A stretch of 64,000 bases of DNA, taken from NCBI GenBank assembly GCA_041581635.1, contig JBFICW010000001.1:1-64000 (forward strand), read 5' to 3'. Source of the DNA: Porticoccus sp041581635. GTDB lineage: Bacteria > Pseudomonadota > Gammaproteobacteria > Pseudomonadales > Porticoccaceae. Shown here piece by piece: positions 1-8,039 of this stretch; the first letter of the stretch is position 1; each line of letters starts with the position of its first letter. The notes below the pieces were generated by a model. It worked only from the letters and a program-made list of their open reading frames with translations, made no database searches and was not told the DNA's origin. The position numbers and the translations under genes were made by a program.

Positions 1-2
1 GG

Positions 3-110
3 GGGGTGCTAAGCCGTCTAAACGAGCATTGGTTTAACCTTGTCATACCAATATTATTTTTGCTGGCTCAAAGTAGAGCCCGAGGTGCTAAGGTTAAGGT
101 ATCCATATGA
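3..110 (+). CDS. 3' end of an unidentified CDS (partial)
   Basis: An open frame runs from the window edge to a TGA at 108-110 and gives 35 residues. The stop overlaps the start of the next gene in an ATGA arrangement, which is typical of translational coupling and is the main reason to call it coding. The visible tail has a short hydrophobic stretch (WFNLVIPILFLLAQSRA) and a basic end (RGAKVKV). This could be the last membrane segment of a polysaccharide-related membrane protein or the end of a glycosyltransferase or methyltransferase. The sequence is too short to decide. Confidence 0.45.
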   Translation, partial: GVLSRLNEHWFNLVIPILFLLAQSRARGAKVKVSI

Positions 111-748
111 AAGATCGGGCCTATTTTTCTTCCAGCCGCAACGAAATCCAGCGCCTGATTCCTGATCGAGTGGGAGTTACATTGGACATTGGATGTGGTG
201 CAGGGCAATTCTCTAAAGACTTAAAGTCAAATATGGGTGTCCGGGAGACATGGGGGGTTGAGCTGGATATTAACGCGGCCAAAAAGGCTTCCCAGTACAT
301 CGACAGGGTTTTATGTGGGGGCGTTGAGGATTTGTTAGATGAGGTGCCTGATAATTACTTCGATTGTATTTTTTTTAACGACATTCTAGAGCATCTGGTT
401 AATCCTTGGGCTGTTTTGGCGACAGTTCGAAAGAAGTTGGTCGCGGGAGGTACAGTTGTGGCCTCTATTCCAAATATTCGCCACTACAAAACCCTATACA
501 GTCTTATCTTTCAAGGTGAGTGGAGGTATCAGGATGCGGGAGTACTCGACCAGACACACCTTAGATTTTTTACCAAGAAAAGTATGCTCAGGTTGTTTGA
601 TGAGAATGGTTTTGAGGTGAGAGATATAGCCGGTATAAATGGCACTCGAAAAGTTAAAATCAGAATTTTGGGTCCATTGTCATTTGGGTTGCTGAGTGAT
701 ATCAAGTTTACGCAATTTTCTATTGTGGCAGTAAGAAAGCCTTCCTAA
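107..748 (+). CDS. class I SAM-dependent methyltransferase
   Basis: This 213-residue protein has the Rossmann-type SAM fold of class I methyltransferases (Methyltransf_11/23 type). Motif I is LDIGCGAGQF at residues 26-35, an acidic residue after strand 2 lies in VELDIN (about 51-56), and the post-motif NDILEHL is at 91-97. It likely transfers a methyl group in the cytoplasm. The acceptor cannot be read from the sequence. The upstream partial gene overlaps its start, and the dTDP-rhamnose operon is convergent just downstream, so a role in methylating a surface sugar or lipid intermediate is plausible but inferred. The fold assignment is strong and the substrate is unknown. Confidence 0.8.
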   Translation: MKDRAYFSSSRNEIQRLIPDRVGVTLDIGCGAGQFSKDLKSNMGVRETWGVELDINAAKKASQYIDRVLCGGVEDLLDEVPDNYFDCIFFNDILEHLVNPWAVLATVRKKLVAGGTVVASIPNIRHYKTLYSLIFQGEWRYQDAGVLDQTHLRFFTKKSMLRLFDENGFEVRDIAGINGTRKVKIRILGPLSFGLLSDIKFTQFSIVAVRKPS

Positions 749-790
749 AGGACGTGATCATTGGTTTCAATCTCGAGAGCTTTGACAGTG

Positions 791-1681
791 CTATTCTGAG
801 CTGGTTTTGACGGATGATATCACTTGTTTCAAGCCGGTATGCCATGGCTTCATTGGGCGTCCAAGCAATGCCTCAAGCTTATTGCAGTCCAACACGGAAA
901 AGGAGGGCCTGGTTGCAGGTGTTGGGTATTCAGCGGTTGTAATGGGGTTTAGCCTAGGCTGATACTTGAGTAAGTCCATGGCAACTCCCATTGTAAATAT
1001 TTCGCAGGCGAATTTGTACCAAGTGGTAGGCTCTCGGTCGGTTAAGTGGTAGACGCCCCAAGGTAAGTGGCTGCCGGTTTGATAGAGAGCGGCCAAATCA
1101 AAAATCGTTTCTGCTATGTGATTGGCAAAAGTAGGGCTGCCAATTTGATCGGCAACAATATTCAGCTGCTCCCGGTCTGCCCCTAGTTGCAACATAGTTT
1201 TTACGAAATTATTGCCGTTAAGTCCAAAAACCCAGCTTGTTCTTAGAACAAGAGGTTTTTCACAATTATTTAGTACAGCGTTTTCCCCTTGAAGCTTAGT
1301 CTGCCCATAGATATTTTGGGGGTTAGTCTTATCTTGTTCGTTATAAGGGTGTTGTGCCTTGCCATCGAAAACATAGTCCGTAGAAAGTTGAACAAGTGGG
1401 ATGGACAGTATTTGACATGCCTTTGCCATTTGTTCGGGGCTTGTAGCGTTTATAACCTTTGCGGTATCAGGTTCTGATTCAGCCTTGTCGACAGCAGTAT
1501 AAGCTGCAGCATTAATTACTATGGTGGGTTGATGTTTTATTATTGCAGAGTAAGCTTCGCCAGCACTGCGGAGATCGACCTCGCTTCGGTTAATAACTTT
1601 TGCTGACATATGGCGTAGCTTTGCTTCTTGCTGGCAGGCCCGCCCTACTTGTCCATTTGCACCGAAGATAAGGATGGTCAT
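791..1681 (-). CDS. rfbD: dTDP-4-dehydrorhamnose reductase RfbD/RmlD
   Basis: Catalyses the last step of dTDP-L-rhamnose synthesis, the NAD(P)H-dependent reduction of dTDP-4-dehydro-L-rhamnose. The 296-residue length is normal for the family. The N-terminal nucleotide-binding motif is GANGQVG (residues 7-13), and the short-chain dehydrogenase pair Y125-x3-K129 (YGQTK) is intact. A TDYVFDG stretch (101-107) is typical of RmlD. It is the last gene of the minus-strand operon, 3 nt after rfbC. The four Rml genes are complete and in the order B-A-C-D, so the cell should make dTDP-L-rhamnose for LPS or another glycan. Confidence 0.95.
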   Translation of the reverse strand: MTILIFGANGQVGRACQQEAKLRHMSAKVINRSEVDLRSAGEAYSAIIKHQPTIVINAAAYTAVDKAESEPDTAKVINATSPEQMAKACQILSIPLVQLSTDYVFDGKAQHPYNEQDKTNPQNIYGQTKLQGENAVLNNCEKPLVLRTSWVFGLNGNNFVKTMLQLGADREQLNIVADQIGSPTFANHIAETIFDLAALYQTGSHLPWGVYHLTDREPTTWYKFACEIFTMGVAMDLLKYQPRLNPITTAEYPTPATRPSFSVLDCNKLEALLGRPMKPWHTGLKQVISSVKTSSE

Positions 1682-1684
1682 AAA

Positions 1685-2233
1685 TTACATTCTATTTTGT
1701 CTGTTCAAATTATTCAGAAAGGGGAGTTTAGCGTCTTTTGCTGAAAGTTCTGGCTGTTTAATGGGCCAGTCTATCGCAATGCTCGGATCGTTCCATGCTA
1801 TCCCTGCTTCGTCCTCAGGGTTGTAGTACTCCGTACATTTGTATTCAAAATCTGCTATTTTAGAAAGTGTCACAAACCCATGGGCGTAGCCAGGAGGAAT
1901 ATAAAATTGCCGTTTATTGTCTTCGCTGAGAAATACGGCTTCATATTGCCCGTAGGTAGCTGATGATGGGTTAATATCTACCGCCACATCAAAAACCTCG
2001 CCAGAGGTTACACGTACTAGTTTTCCTTGCGGATGGTTTTTTTGAAAGTGTAGGCCACGCAGTACACCATAGGAAGATCGTGAGTGGTTGTCCTGAACGA
2101 AGGCTAGGTTGATGCCGGCAAGTTTTAAGTAACGTTCTGCATGGAACGTTTCCATAAAAAACCCCCGGTTATCGCCAAATACCTTCGGCTCAATAATGAT
2201 TACGCCGGGAAGTTTTGTATTAATAACGTTCAT
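1685..2233 (-). CDS. rfbC: dTDP-4-dehydrorhamnose 3,5-epimerase RfbC/RmlC
   Basis: Epimerises dTDP-4-dehydro-6-deoxy-D-glucose at C3 and C5 to the L-rhamno form. The 182-residue cupin-fold protein has the signature LRGLHFQ with the probable catalytic base H62, and Y131 in FEYKCTEYYNP matches the catalytic tyrosine position of characterised RmlC. The start is ATG, 17 nt after the rfbA stop. It is the third rml gene of the operon and would act in the cytoplasm between RfbB and RfbD. Confidence 0.95.
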   Translation of the reverse strand: MNVINTKLPGVIIIEPKVFGDNRGFFMETFHAERYLKLAGINLAFVQDNHSRSSYGVLRGLHFQKNHPQGKLVRVTSGEVFDVAVDINPSSATYGQYEAVFLSEDNKRQFYIPPGYAHGFVTLSKIADFEYKCTEYYNPEDEAGIAWNDPSIAIDWPIKQPELSAKDAKLPFLNNLNRQNRM

Positions 2234-2250
2234 GTTCTAAAGCCATTTTT

Positions 2251-3117
2251 TTAATCAGACAAAAGATCCAATAAGTACTGGCCATACCCACTCTTTATAA
2301 GGGGTTGGGCGAGACTGTGTAGTTGTTCTGCGTCAATCCACCCCATTCTCCAGGCGACCTCTTCCGGGCATGCCATTTTTAGGCTTTGACGTTGCTCGAT
2401 GGTTTGGACAAATTGGCTGGCTTGAATAAGCGCATCGTGGGTTCCTGTGTCGAGCCAAGCATTGCCACGACCAAATAACTCCACATTCAGGTTTCCAGAT
2501 TCGAGGTAGACTTTATTGATATCGGTAATTTCCAATTCTCCTCGGTCAGATGGGGTAATAGATTTTGCAATATTGACCACTTTGTTGTCATAGAAATATA
2601 ATCCAGTAACCGCATGGCGTGATTTTGGCTTGAGTGGTTTTTCTTCAATGCTGATGGCTTTTCCTGTGTCGTCAAACTCAACTACACCAAAACGCTCTGG
2701 ATCATTAACAGGGTAGGCAAAAACTGTAGCGCCTTCTTTCCGCTTAGCGGCACCTTGTAATAGCTGGCTGAGGCCATGGCCATAAAATAAATTATCACCA
2801 AGTACCAAGGCGCAGTTTTCTTTGCCAATGAACTTTTCCCCAATTATAAAGGCTTGAGCCAGCCCGTCAGGTGAGGGTTGAACTGCGTACTCAATATTTA
2901 GCCCCCATTGAGTTCCATCTCCTAGCATCTGCTGAAATCTTGGGGTGTCCTCGCAGGTGGAAATAATCAGGATTTCCCTTATGCCTGCCAGCATCAATGT
3001 AGATAGAGGGTAGTAGATCATGGGCTTGTCATAGATGGGTAGCAACTGCTTGCAGACGCCCAGAGTAACGGGGTGCAGTCGGGTTCCAGAACCTCCAGCC
3101 AAGATAATTCCTTTCAT
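2251..3117 (-). CDS. rfbA: glucose-1-phosphate thymidylyltransferase RfbA/RmlA
   Basis: Makes dTDP-glucose from glucose-1-phosphate and dTTP, the first and usually feedback-inhibited step of rhamnose synthesis. The 288 residues match family length. The nucleotidyltransferase signature GGSGTRLHP is at residues 8-16, followed by the conserved KQLLPIYDKPMIYYPL. VLGDNLFYGHG further on carries the metal-binding aspartate region. It sits 19 nt downstream of rfbB in the same operon. Confidence 0.96.
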   Translation of the reverse strand: MKGIILAGGSGTRLHPVTLGVCKQLLPIYDKPMIYYPLSTLMLAGIREILIISTCEDTPRFQQMLGDGTQWGLNIEYAVQPSPDGLAQAFIIGEKFIGKENCALVLGDNLFYGHGLSQLLQGAAKRKEGATVFAYPVNDPERFGVVEFDDTGKAISIEEKPLKPKSRHAVTGLYFYDNKVVNIAKSITPSDRGELEITDINKVYLESGNLNVELFGRGNAWLDTGTHDALIQASQFVQTIEQRQSLKMACPEEVAWRMGWIDAEQLHSLAQPLIKSGYGQYLLDLLSD

Positions 3118-3136
3118 GTAATAGATGCCTCTGACA

Positions 3137-4201
3137 TTAATTATTTACAAGTCCCAGTCGGGAGTATTGATATGAACCATCTTCTACCCTTTTGCACCAC
3201 TCCCTATTAGAGAGGTACCACTCAATTGTTTTTTTGATGCCGCTCTCAAAGGTTTCTTTTGGTGCCCAGCCCAGTTCAGATTCCATTTTTGAGGCATCAA
3301 TTGCGTAACGTTGATCATGACCAGGGCGATCCTCAACAAAGCGGATAAGGTCTTCATAGTGAGTCACTCCTGGTGGGGTATTAGGTGTAATATTTTGCAG
3401 GTTTTCACAGATGATTTTTACAATATCGATATTTTTACGTTCGTTATGTCCACCTATATTGTAGGTTTCTCCTATCTGCCCGTCGGTAAGTACTTTAAAT
3501 AATGCGTTTGCATGGTCTTCAACATAGAGCCAATCTCTAACCTGGGTGCCATTGCCATATACTGTCAGGGGCTTCCCTTTCAGAGCATTTAGAATAGTCA
3601 GGGGTATCAATTTTTCTGGAAATTGGCAGGGGCCATAATTATTGGAGCAGTTGGTAATAATGGTGGGGAGGCCAAATGTTCTTTGCCATGCTCTTACTAG
3701 GTGATCAGATGAGGCTTTGCTTGCAGAGTAGGGAGAGCTTGGCGCATAGGGAGTTGCTTCGGTGAAAAAGCCCTCTTCTTTAAGGTCGCCGTATACCTCA
3801 TCGGTAGAGATATGGTGAAAACGAAATCTTTGTTTTCTCTTCTCTTGGAGAGAAGAGAAATAATGACGGCAAGTTTCGAGCAAATTGTATGTTCCAACAA
3901 TATTGGTTTCTATAAACACTTGCGGGCTGTCAATGGATCGGTCTACATGGCTTTCTGCCGCCAAATGCATAACAGCATCAGGTTGATATCGCTGAAAAAT
4001 TTCCGGGATTTTTATGGGGTCACAAATATCGGCGTTCTCGAAAAAATACCTAGGCGATAAGGCCGCTTTCTGGAGGGAGTCGAGGTTGCCCGCGTATGTT
4101 AGCTTATCGACATTGATAACGTTATTCTGAGTATTAGCTATGATATGCCGAATAACCGCTGACCCTATAAAGCCTGCGCCACCCGTTACCAGAATATTCA
4201 T
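3137..4201 (-). CDS. rfbB: dTDP-glucose 4,6-dehydratase RfbB/RmlB
   Basis: An NAD-dependent extended short-chain dehydrogenase that converts dTDP-glucose to dTDP-4-dehydro-6-deoxyglucose. The 354-residue length is typical. Visible motifs are GGAGFIGS (7-14) for NAD, the catalytic triplet T133-D134-E135 in STDEVYGDL, and Y158-x3-K162 (YSASK). Its ATG overlaps the stop of the upstream glycosyltransferase by 4 nt (4198-4201), so the two are likely translationally coupled. This ties the glycosyltransferase to the rhamnose pathway. Confidence 0.96.
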   Translation of the reverse strand: MNILVTGGAGFIGSAVIRHIIANTQNNVINVDKLTYAGNLDSLQKAALSPRYFFENADICDPIKIPEIFQRYQPDAVMHLAAESHVDRSIDSPQVFIETNIVGTYNLLETCRHYFSSLQEKRKQRFRFHHISTDEVYGDLKEEGFFTEATPYAPSSPYSASKASSDHLVRAWQRTFGLPTIITNCSNNYGPCQFPEKLIPLTILNALKGKPLTVYGNGTQVRDWLYVEDHANALFKVLTDGQIGETYNIGGHNERKNIDIVKIICENLQNITPNTPPGVTHYEDLIRFVEDRPGHDQRYAIDASKMESELGWAPKETFESGIKKTIEWYLSNREWCKRVEDGSYQYSRLGLVNN

Positions 4202-5073
4202 ACGTTAGCCTTACCTTTTGAGAAAATAAGCTTAGGCAGAGCTCGCCAAGTTTTGTTGTTGTAGTGCCTGAATGGAATCATCGACAGTACCTGTATAGCT
4301 AATTTTGTGTTTCGTTTTGCTGTACGTAATAGCATGCCATTAAGAAATTTGTATTTTGCCTGCTCATAATAAGGGTCATCCTTAAAGCACTCGTAGGTTT
4401 TAAGAACGTTGTTCAGCATATACTCAAGGTTTTTATAGGTGTTATCCGGGTGTATCCGGTAATAAGCTAGTACGTCATTCATCACATCTGCAGTATAACC
4501 TTTATGGGTAAGCTTCAATTGAACATAAAGGTCTTCTAGTGGAATGTTAGGATTAAACCCTCCTATGCTTTTCAGGTTTTCAGTTCGAAAAAACATAGTG
4601 GGGGCAGGGATTCCTGGCCCTCGATTAAGAAAAAGGTCATAAAAGCACTGTGTTGCAGGGGGATTAATTTTTTGGTTGGCTACAATCGTACCATTGTCAT
4701 CAATTTTTAGTATGTTCCCACCGCAGATGGCGGTATTAGAGTGTTGTGCCATATAGGCAACCTGTTTTTCTATTCGGTCTGGAAGCATTTTGTCGTCAGA
4801 ACCGAAAGGTACAAAGTATTTACCTTTAGATATAGATAGGGCTGTGTTGAGTGTTTGTGATAACCCCTTATTTTTTTGGGCTTGAAAGGTGAAAGAGTAT
4901 TTCTTCTTTAGCGCATTAATTTTGCTAACGCTGTCATCTGTTGATCCGTCATCAAAAACTAGGAGTTCGATATTTTTGTACGTCTGTTTAATAGCGCTAA
5001 GCAGGCTCTCTTCTATATAACGTTCATGGTTGTAACAAGATATGGCTATTGTGACGAGGGGATCTTGTGGCAT
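4198..5073 (-). CDS. family 2 glycosyltransferase
   Basis: This 291-residue protein has a GT-A fold of the GT2 type. The N-terminal core VTIAISCYNHERYIEESL (residues 7-24) is followed by DDGSTDD (41-47) for the nucleotide sugar, and SDDK (92-95) stands in the place of the metal-binding DxD motif. No membrane segments are evident, so it probably works on the cytoplasmic face of the inner membrane. It lies between a WaaP-like kinase and rfbB, with a 4-nt overlap into rfbB. A rhamnosyltransferase building an LPS core or O-unit is a reasonable inference, but neither donor nor acceptor can be read from the sequence. Confidence 0.85.
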   Translation of the reverse strand: MPQDPLVTIAISCYNHERYIEESLLSAIKQTYKNIELLVFDDGSTDDSVSKINALKKKYSFTFQAQKNKGLSQTLNTALSISKGKYFVPFGSDDKMLPDRIEKQVAYMAQHSNTAICGGNILKIDDNGTIVANQKINPPATQCFYDLFLNRGPGIPAPTMFFRTENLKSIGGFNPNIPLEDLYVQLKLTHKGYTADVMNDVLAYYRIHPDNTYKNLEYMLNNVLKTYECFKDDPYYEQAKYKFLNGMLLRTAKRNTKLAIQVLSMIPFRHYNNKTWRALPKLIFSKGKANV

Positions 5074-5089
5074 ATTAACAATTATTCCA

Positions 5090-5734
5090 TTAAAAATTCA
5101 TGATGGTGTCTTGCAGTTTTGATGCTAATGTATCGCTAAGCTTGGTTCCATATTTCTTGTATGCAGCAACAAAAGCTTCAGTTTGGGCCTTTATGGGTCG
5201 GCTATCTTCTGTTGTTCTAAGTAGATGCTTAAAGTTTCTTATTCTAAGCTCTTCGGAAAGAGATTTTTTATAAGTTTTCATATCAGAAATATCAATTAAT
5301 CCCAGTCGATTTTCCGGTGTTAGCACAATATTGCCTAAGTGCAGTGATCGGAAGTAGATACCTTTGTCATGAAGCTCTCGAATAAACTTGCCGAGTTTAT
5401 CGGCTAACATCAGATCAATGCCGCCCGATAGTTTTCTTAATGTCGCTCCCGTGAGGGGGCTGTAGTGAACGGCGGTACGTCGAATCGAAGGGATGCGATA
5501 GGTTTCTATGGTGGTGACTGTTGGAATTCTGAGCTTTGCGAGCTTAACTGCATTTTTGGCAAACCGTTTTGAGTAGGGAGAGAAGAGAGCGGTTGAAAAT
5601 AGGCGCTTTAACCTGAAAAGTTTCAGATAGGTTCCATCTGCTAGCAACAATACTTTGTCGCCATGCCCGTCGGCCTCTATAACTTTCGCACCTTCACGAA
5701 GAGTCAGGTAGCCTTCTTTTGATAGTTTTTTCAT
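5090..5734 (-). CDS. WaaP/Kdo-kinase-like LPS core kinase family protein
   Basis: A 214-residue protein of the small protein-kinase-like group that includes LPS sugar kinases (WaaP, KdkA) and the so-called toluene tolerance proteins. Kinase landmarks are a lysine in TYLKLF (K38), a catalytic-loop equivalent FRSLHLGNI (128-136, with H132 and N135) and a DFG equivalent LIDIS (146-150, with D148). It is shorter than WaaP (about 265 residues), and the usual HRD aspartate is not visible, since the loop reads RSLHLGN. It is the first gene of the minus operon, back to back with hldE across 79 nt. Phosphorylation of a core sugar is the likely role; activity is uncertain. Confidence 0.65.
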   Translation of the reverse strand: MKKLSKEGYLTLREGAKVIEADGHGDKVLLLADGTYLKLFRLKRLFSTALFSPYSKRFAKNAVKLAKLRIPTVTTIETYRIPSIRRTAVHYSPLTGATLRKLSGGIDLMLADKLGKFIRELHDKGIYFRSLHLGNIVLTPENRLGLIDISDMKTYKKSLSEELRIRNFKHLLRTTEDSRPIKAQTEAFVAAYKKYGTKLSDTLASKLQDTIMNF

Positions 5735-5813
5735 GGTTTGCAGTTCTCCCCGACGGGATTATACGAGCGGACCCTGTGGTAAGATAGCCGCAACTTGTGA
5801 AAGGACAATTCCC

Positions 5814-7238
5814 ATGAAATTGGCAGTGCCCCGATTTGATAATGCTCAGGTTCTTGTGGTGGGTGATCTGATGCTCGACCGATACTGGCATGGTGCCACT
5901 TCCCGTATTTCGCCTGAAGCGCCAGTGCCTGTGGTGAAGGTGGGGCAATCAGAGGATCGTATCGGTGGTGCTGGCAATGTGGCATTGAATATTGCCTCGT
6001 TGGGTGCCGGTGTTTCGCTTGTGGGTATCGTGGGGAAAGATGAAGCGGCAGAGTCGCTGATGACAAGGCTGGAATCCGCTGGTATCCACGCCGATTTTCA
6101 GGTGTCGGCATCCAAGCCCACAATTACTAAGTTGCGAGTGATTAGTCGTCATCAACAGCTATTGCGGTTGGATTTTGAGGATGCCTTTGAGCTTGAGGAT
6201 AGCGACCAATTACCGGTGAAGGTTGAACAGTTGCTGGGTAATGTGGGCGCGTTAATCCTTTCAGATTATGCCAAGGGCGCCTTGCAAAACCCTCAGGGTT
6301 TAATTGCATTGGCTCGCAATGCTGGTGTACCAGTACTGGTAGATCCAAAAGGAACGAATTTTGAGCTTTATCGCGGTGCAACCTTGCTGACACCTAATTT
6401 GTCTGAATTCGAGGCCGTTGTAGGCGTTTGCTCAAATGAGCAGGCACTGGTAGACAAGGGCGCAGAACTAATGGGGCACCTTGATATAGAAGCATTGTTG
6501 ATTACCCGCAGTGAACACGGCATGACATTGCTGCGCAAGGACATGCCTGAGTTGCACCTGCCTGCGCGAGCACGGGAGGTCTTCGACGTTACGGGTGCGG
6601 GTGACACTGTTATTTCTGTTTTGGCCACGGCATTGGCCGCGGGTGAGCCGCTGCCAGAGGCTGTGGCAATGGCCAATATTGCAGCGGGCATTGTGGTGGG
6701 AAAATTGGGTACCGCAACCATCAGTATGCCCGAGTTGCGGAGAGCTATTTCTGAAGAGCAGGGTTCCGAGCGCGGTGTGGTGAATGAAGAGCAGTTGTTG
6801 GTCGATGTTGCCGATGCGCGTGCTCAGGGGGAGCGGGTTGTTTTTACTAATGGTTGCTTTGATATTCTTCACGCAGGACACGTGGGGTATCTGGAGCAAG
6901 CTCGGAAGCAAGGCGATCGTCTTATTTTAGCGGTTAATTCAGATGCATCGGTCAAGCGTTTGAAAGGAGAGGGCCGCCCAATTAATCCGGTAGAGCGCAG
7001 AATGGCTGTTTTGGCAGGTTTAGAGGCCGTGGATTGGGTTGTGTCATTTGAAGATGATACGCCAGAGCGATTACTGAAATTAATCAAGCCTGACATACTG
7101 GTTAAAGGTGGAGATTACAGCCGGAAGGAAGTGGTTGGCTGGGAAATAGTAGAAAGTTACGGTGGTGACATTGAGGTGTTGGATTTTCTGGATGATTGCT
7201 CCACAACTGCGATTGTGGAGAAGATCAAGGAGAAATAA
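5814..7238 (+). CDS. hldE: bifunctional heptose kinase/adenylyltransferase HldE
   Basis: Makes ADP-heptose for the LPS inner core. The N-terminal PfkB-type kinase phosphorylates D-glycero-beta-D-manno-heptose 7-phosphate at C1, and the C-terminal nucleotidyltransferase adds AMP. ATG 5814 is chosen because it begins the conserved N-terminus MKLAVPRFDNAQVLVVGDLM and has an AAGGA Shine-Dalgarno sequence upstream; the same frame runs open 27 codons further up. This gives 474 residues, close to E. coli HldE. The kinase shows DVTGAGDTV, and the transferase shows FTNGCFDILHAGH with the HxGH motif. It is divergent from the LPS kinase operon. A -35/-10 pair (TTGCAG, TATACG, 16-nt spacer) in the gap is possible. 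Confidence 0.96.
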   Translation: MKLAVPRFDNAQVLVVGDLMLDRYWHGATSRISPEAPVPVVKVGQSEDRIGGAGNVALNIASLGAGVSLVGIVGKDEAAESLMTRLESAGIHADFQVSASKPTITKLRVISRHQQLLRLDFEDAFELEDSDQLPVKVEQLLGNVGALILSDYAKGALQNPQGLIALARNAGVPVLVDPKGTNFELYRGATLLTPNLSEFEAVVGVCSNEQALVDKGAELMGHLDIEALLITRSEHGMTLLRKDMPELHLPARAREVFDVTGAGDTVISVLATALAAGEPLPEAVAMANIAAGIVVGKLGTATISMPELRRAISEEQGSERGVVNEEQLLVDVADARAQGERVVFTNGCFDILHAGHVGYLEQARKQGDRLILAVNSDASVKRLKGEGRPINPVERRMAVLAGLEAVDWVVSFEDDTPERLLKLIKPDILVKGGDYSRKEVVGWEIVESYGGDIEVLDFLDDCSTTAIVEKIKEK

Positions 7239-8037
7239 ATGACTTCGCATCAGGCATAGAAATTTCTGCTTTATGGATATTGTCTGTCAGATGCTGGGGG
7301 TTAATGGTTCCCACTATTGCGCTGGACACACCGGGGTGACCAAAGATCATTTCAAAACTGTGTTGAACGGGGTCACCCTTATTTTGTAGGGCGGTATGGC
7401 CGCTAGCCAACGCCTTTTTAATCAACACACCTTTATTGTGTTTGTAGCAATAATCAATGACCGGTACTTCGGCATCGTGCTGTAGATTCCATGTCACCAT
7501 CACACCGTCAGACTGTTCTGCGGCCAATAAACCACCTGCCACTGTTTTTGTCGACATACCAAAAGCCCGGATTTTCCCTTCAGCTTTAAGGTCGGCCAGT
7601 ACGCTCAGGGTGTTGTATTCCTTGATGATCCCTTCGTCGTTGCCATCTGAGTGAACCAGTACAATATCGATAACATCAGTTTTCAGGCGCTTGAGGCTAC
7701 GCTCTACGCTGAAGCGGGTATGCTTCGGGGTAAAGTCAAAGTGAGAGTGACCCGCCTCAAACTCTTCACCCACCTTGCTACAAATAACCCATTGATCCCT
7801 TTGACCTTTCAGCAGTTTGCCGAGGCGCTCTTCACTGTTGCCATAAGACGGTGCCGTATCTATCAGGTTGATACCAAGGCTGCCAGCCAATGCAATGAGA
7901 TTGGCAGCCTTATTATCGTCGGGGATAACAAAACCTTCGGGGTATTTCACTCCTTGGTCTCGGCCAAGCTTAACTGTGCCGAGGCCAAGAATGCTAACGT
8001 CAATACCGGTATTGCCAAAGGGTCGTTTGGGTAGCAC
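7225..8037 (-). CDS. aldo/keto reductase family protein
   Basis: A TIM-barrel NADPH-dependent oxidoreductase of about 270 residues. Family landmarks are FGNTGIDVSILGLGTVKLG near the N-terminus, LIDTAPSYGNSEERLG with the catalytic Asp and Tyr, a lysine in ICSKVG, and VLVHSDG where the catalytic histidine lies. The likely start is GTG at 8037, directly after the stop of the upstream oxidoreductase, with a GGAG Shine-Dalgarno 7 nt before it. An ATG at 8064 would overlap the upstream gene by 25 nt and add an atypical MASSFWRLV leader. Its 3' end overlaps hldE by 14 nt tail to tail. The substrate is unknown; it forms an operon with the FAD enzyme. Confidence 0.85.
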   Translation of the reverse strand: MLPKRPFGNTGIDVSILGLGTVKLGRDQGVKYPEGFVIPDDNKAANLIALAGSLGINLIDTAPSYGNSEERLGKLLKGQRDQWVICSKVGEEFEAGHSHFDFTPKHTRFSVERSLKRLKTDVIDIVLVHSDGNDEGIIKEYNTLSVLADLKAEGKIRAFGMSTKTVAGGLLAAEQSDGVMVTWNLQHDAEVPVIDYCYKHNKGVLIKKALASGHTALQNKGDPVQHSFEMIFGHPGVSSAIVGTINPQHLTDNIHKAEISMPDAKSFISP

Positions 8038-8039
8038 GA

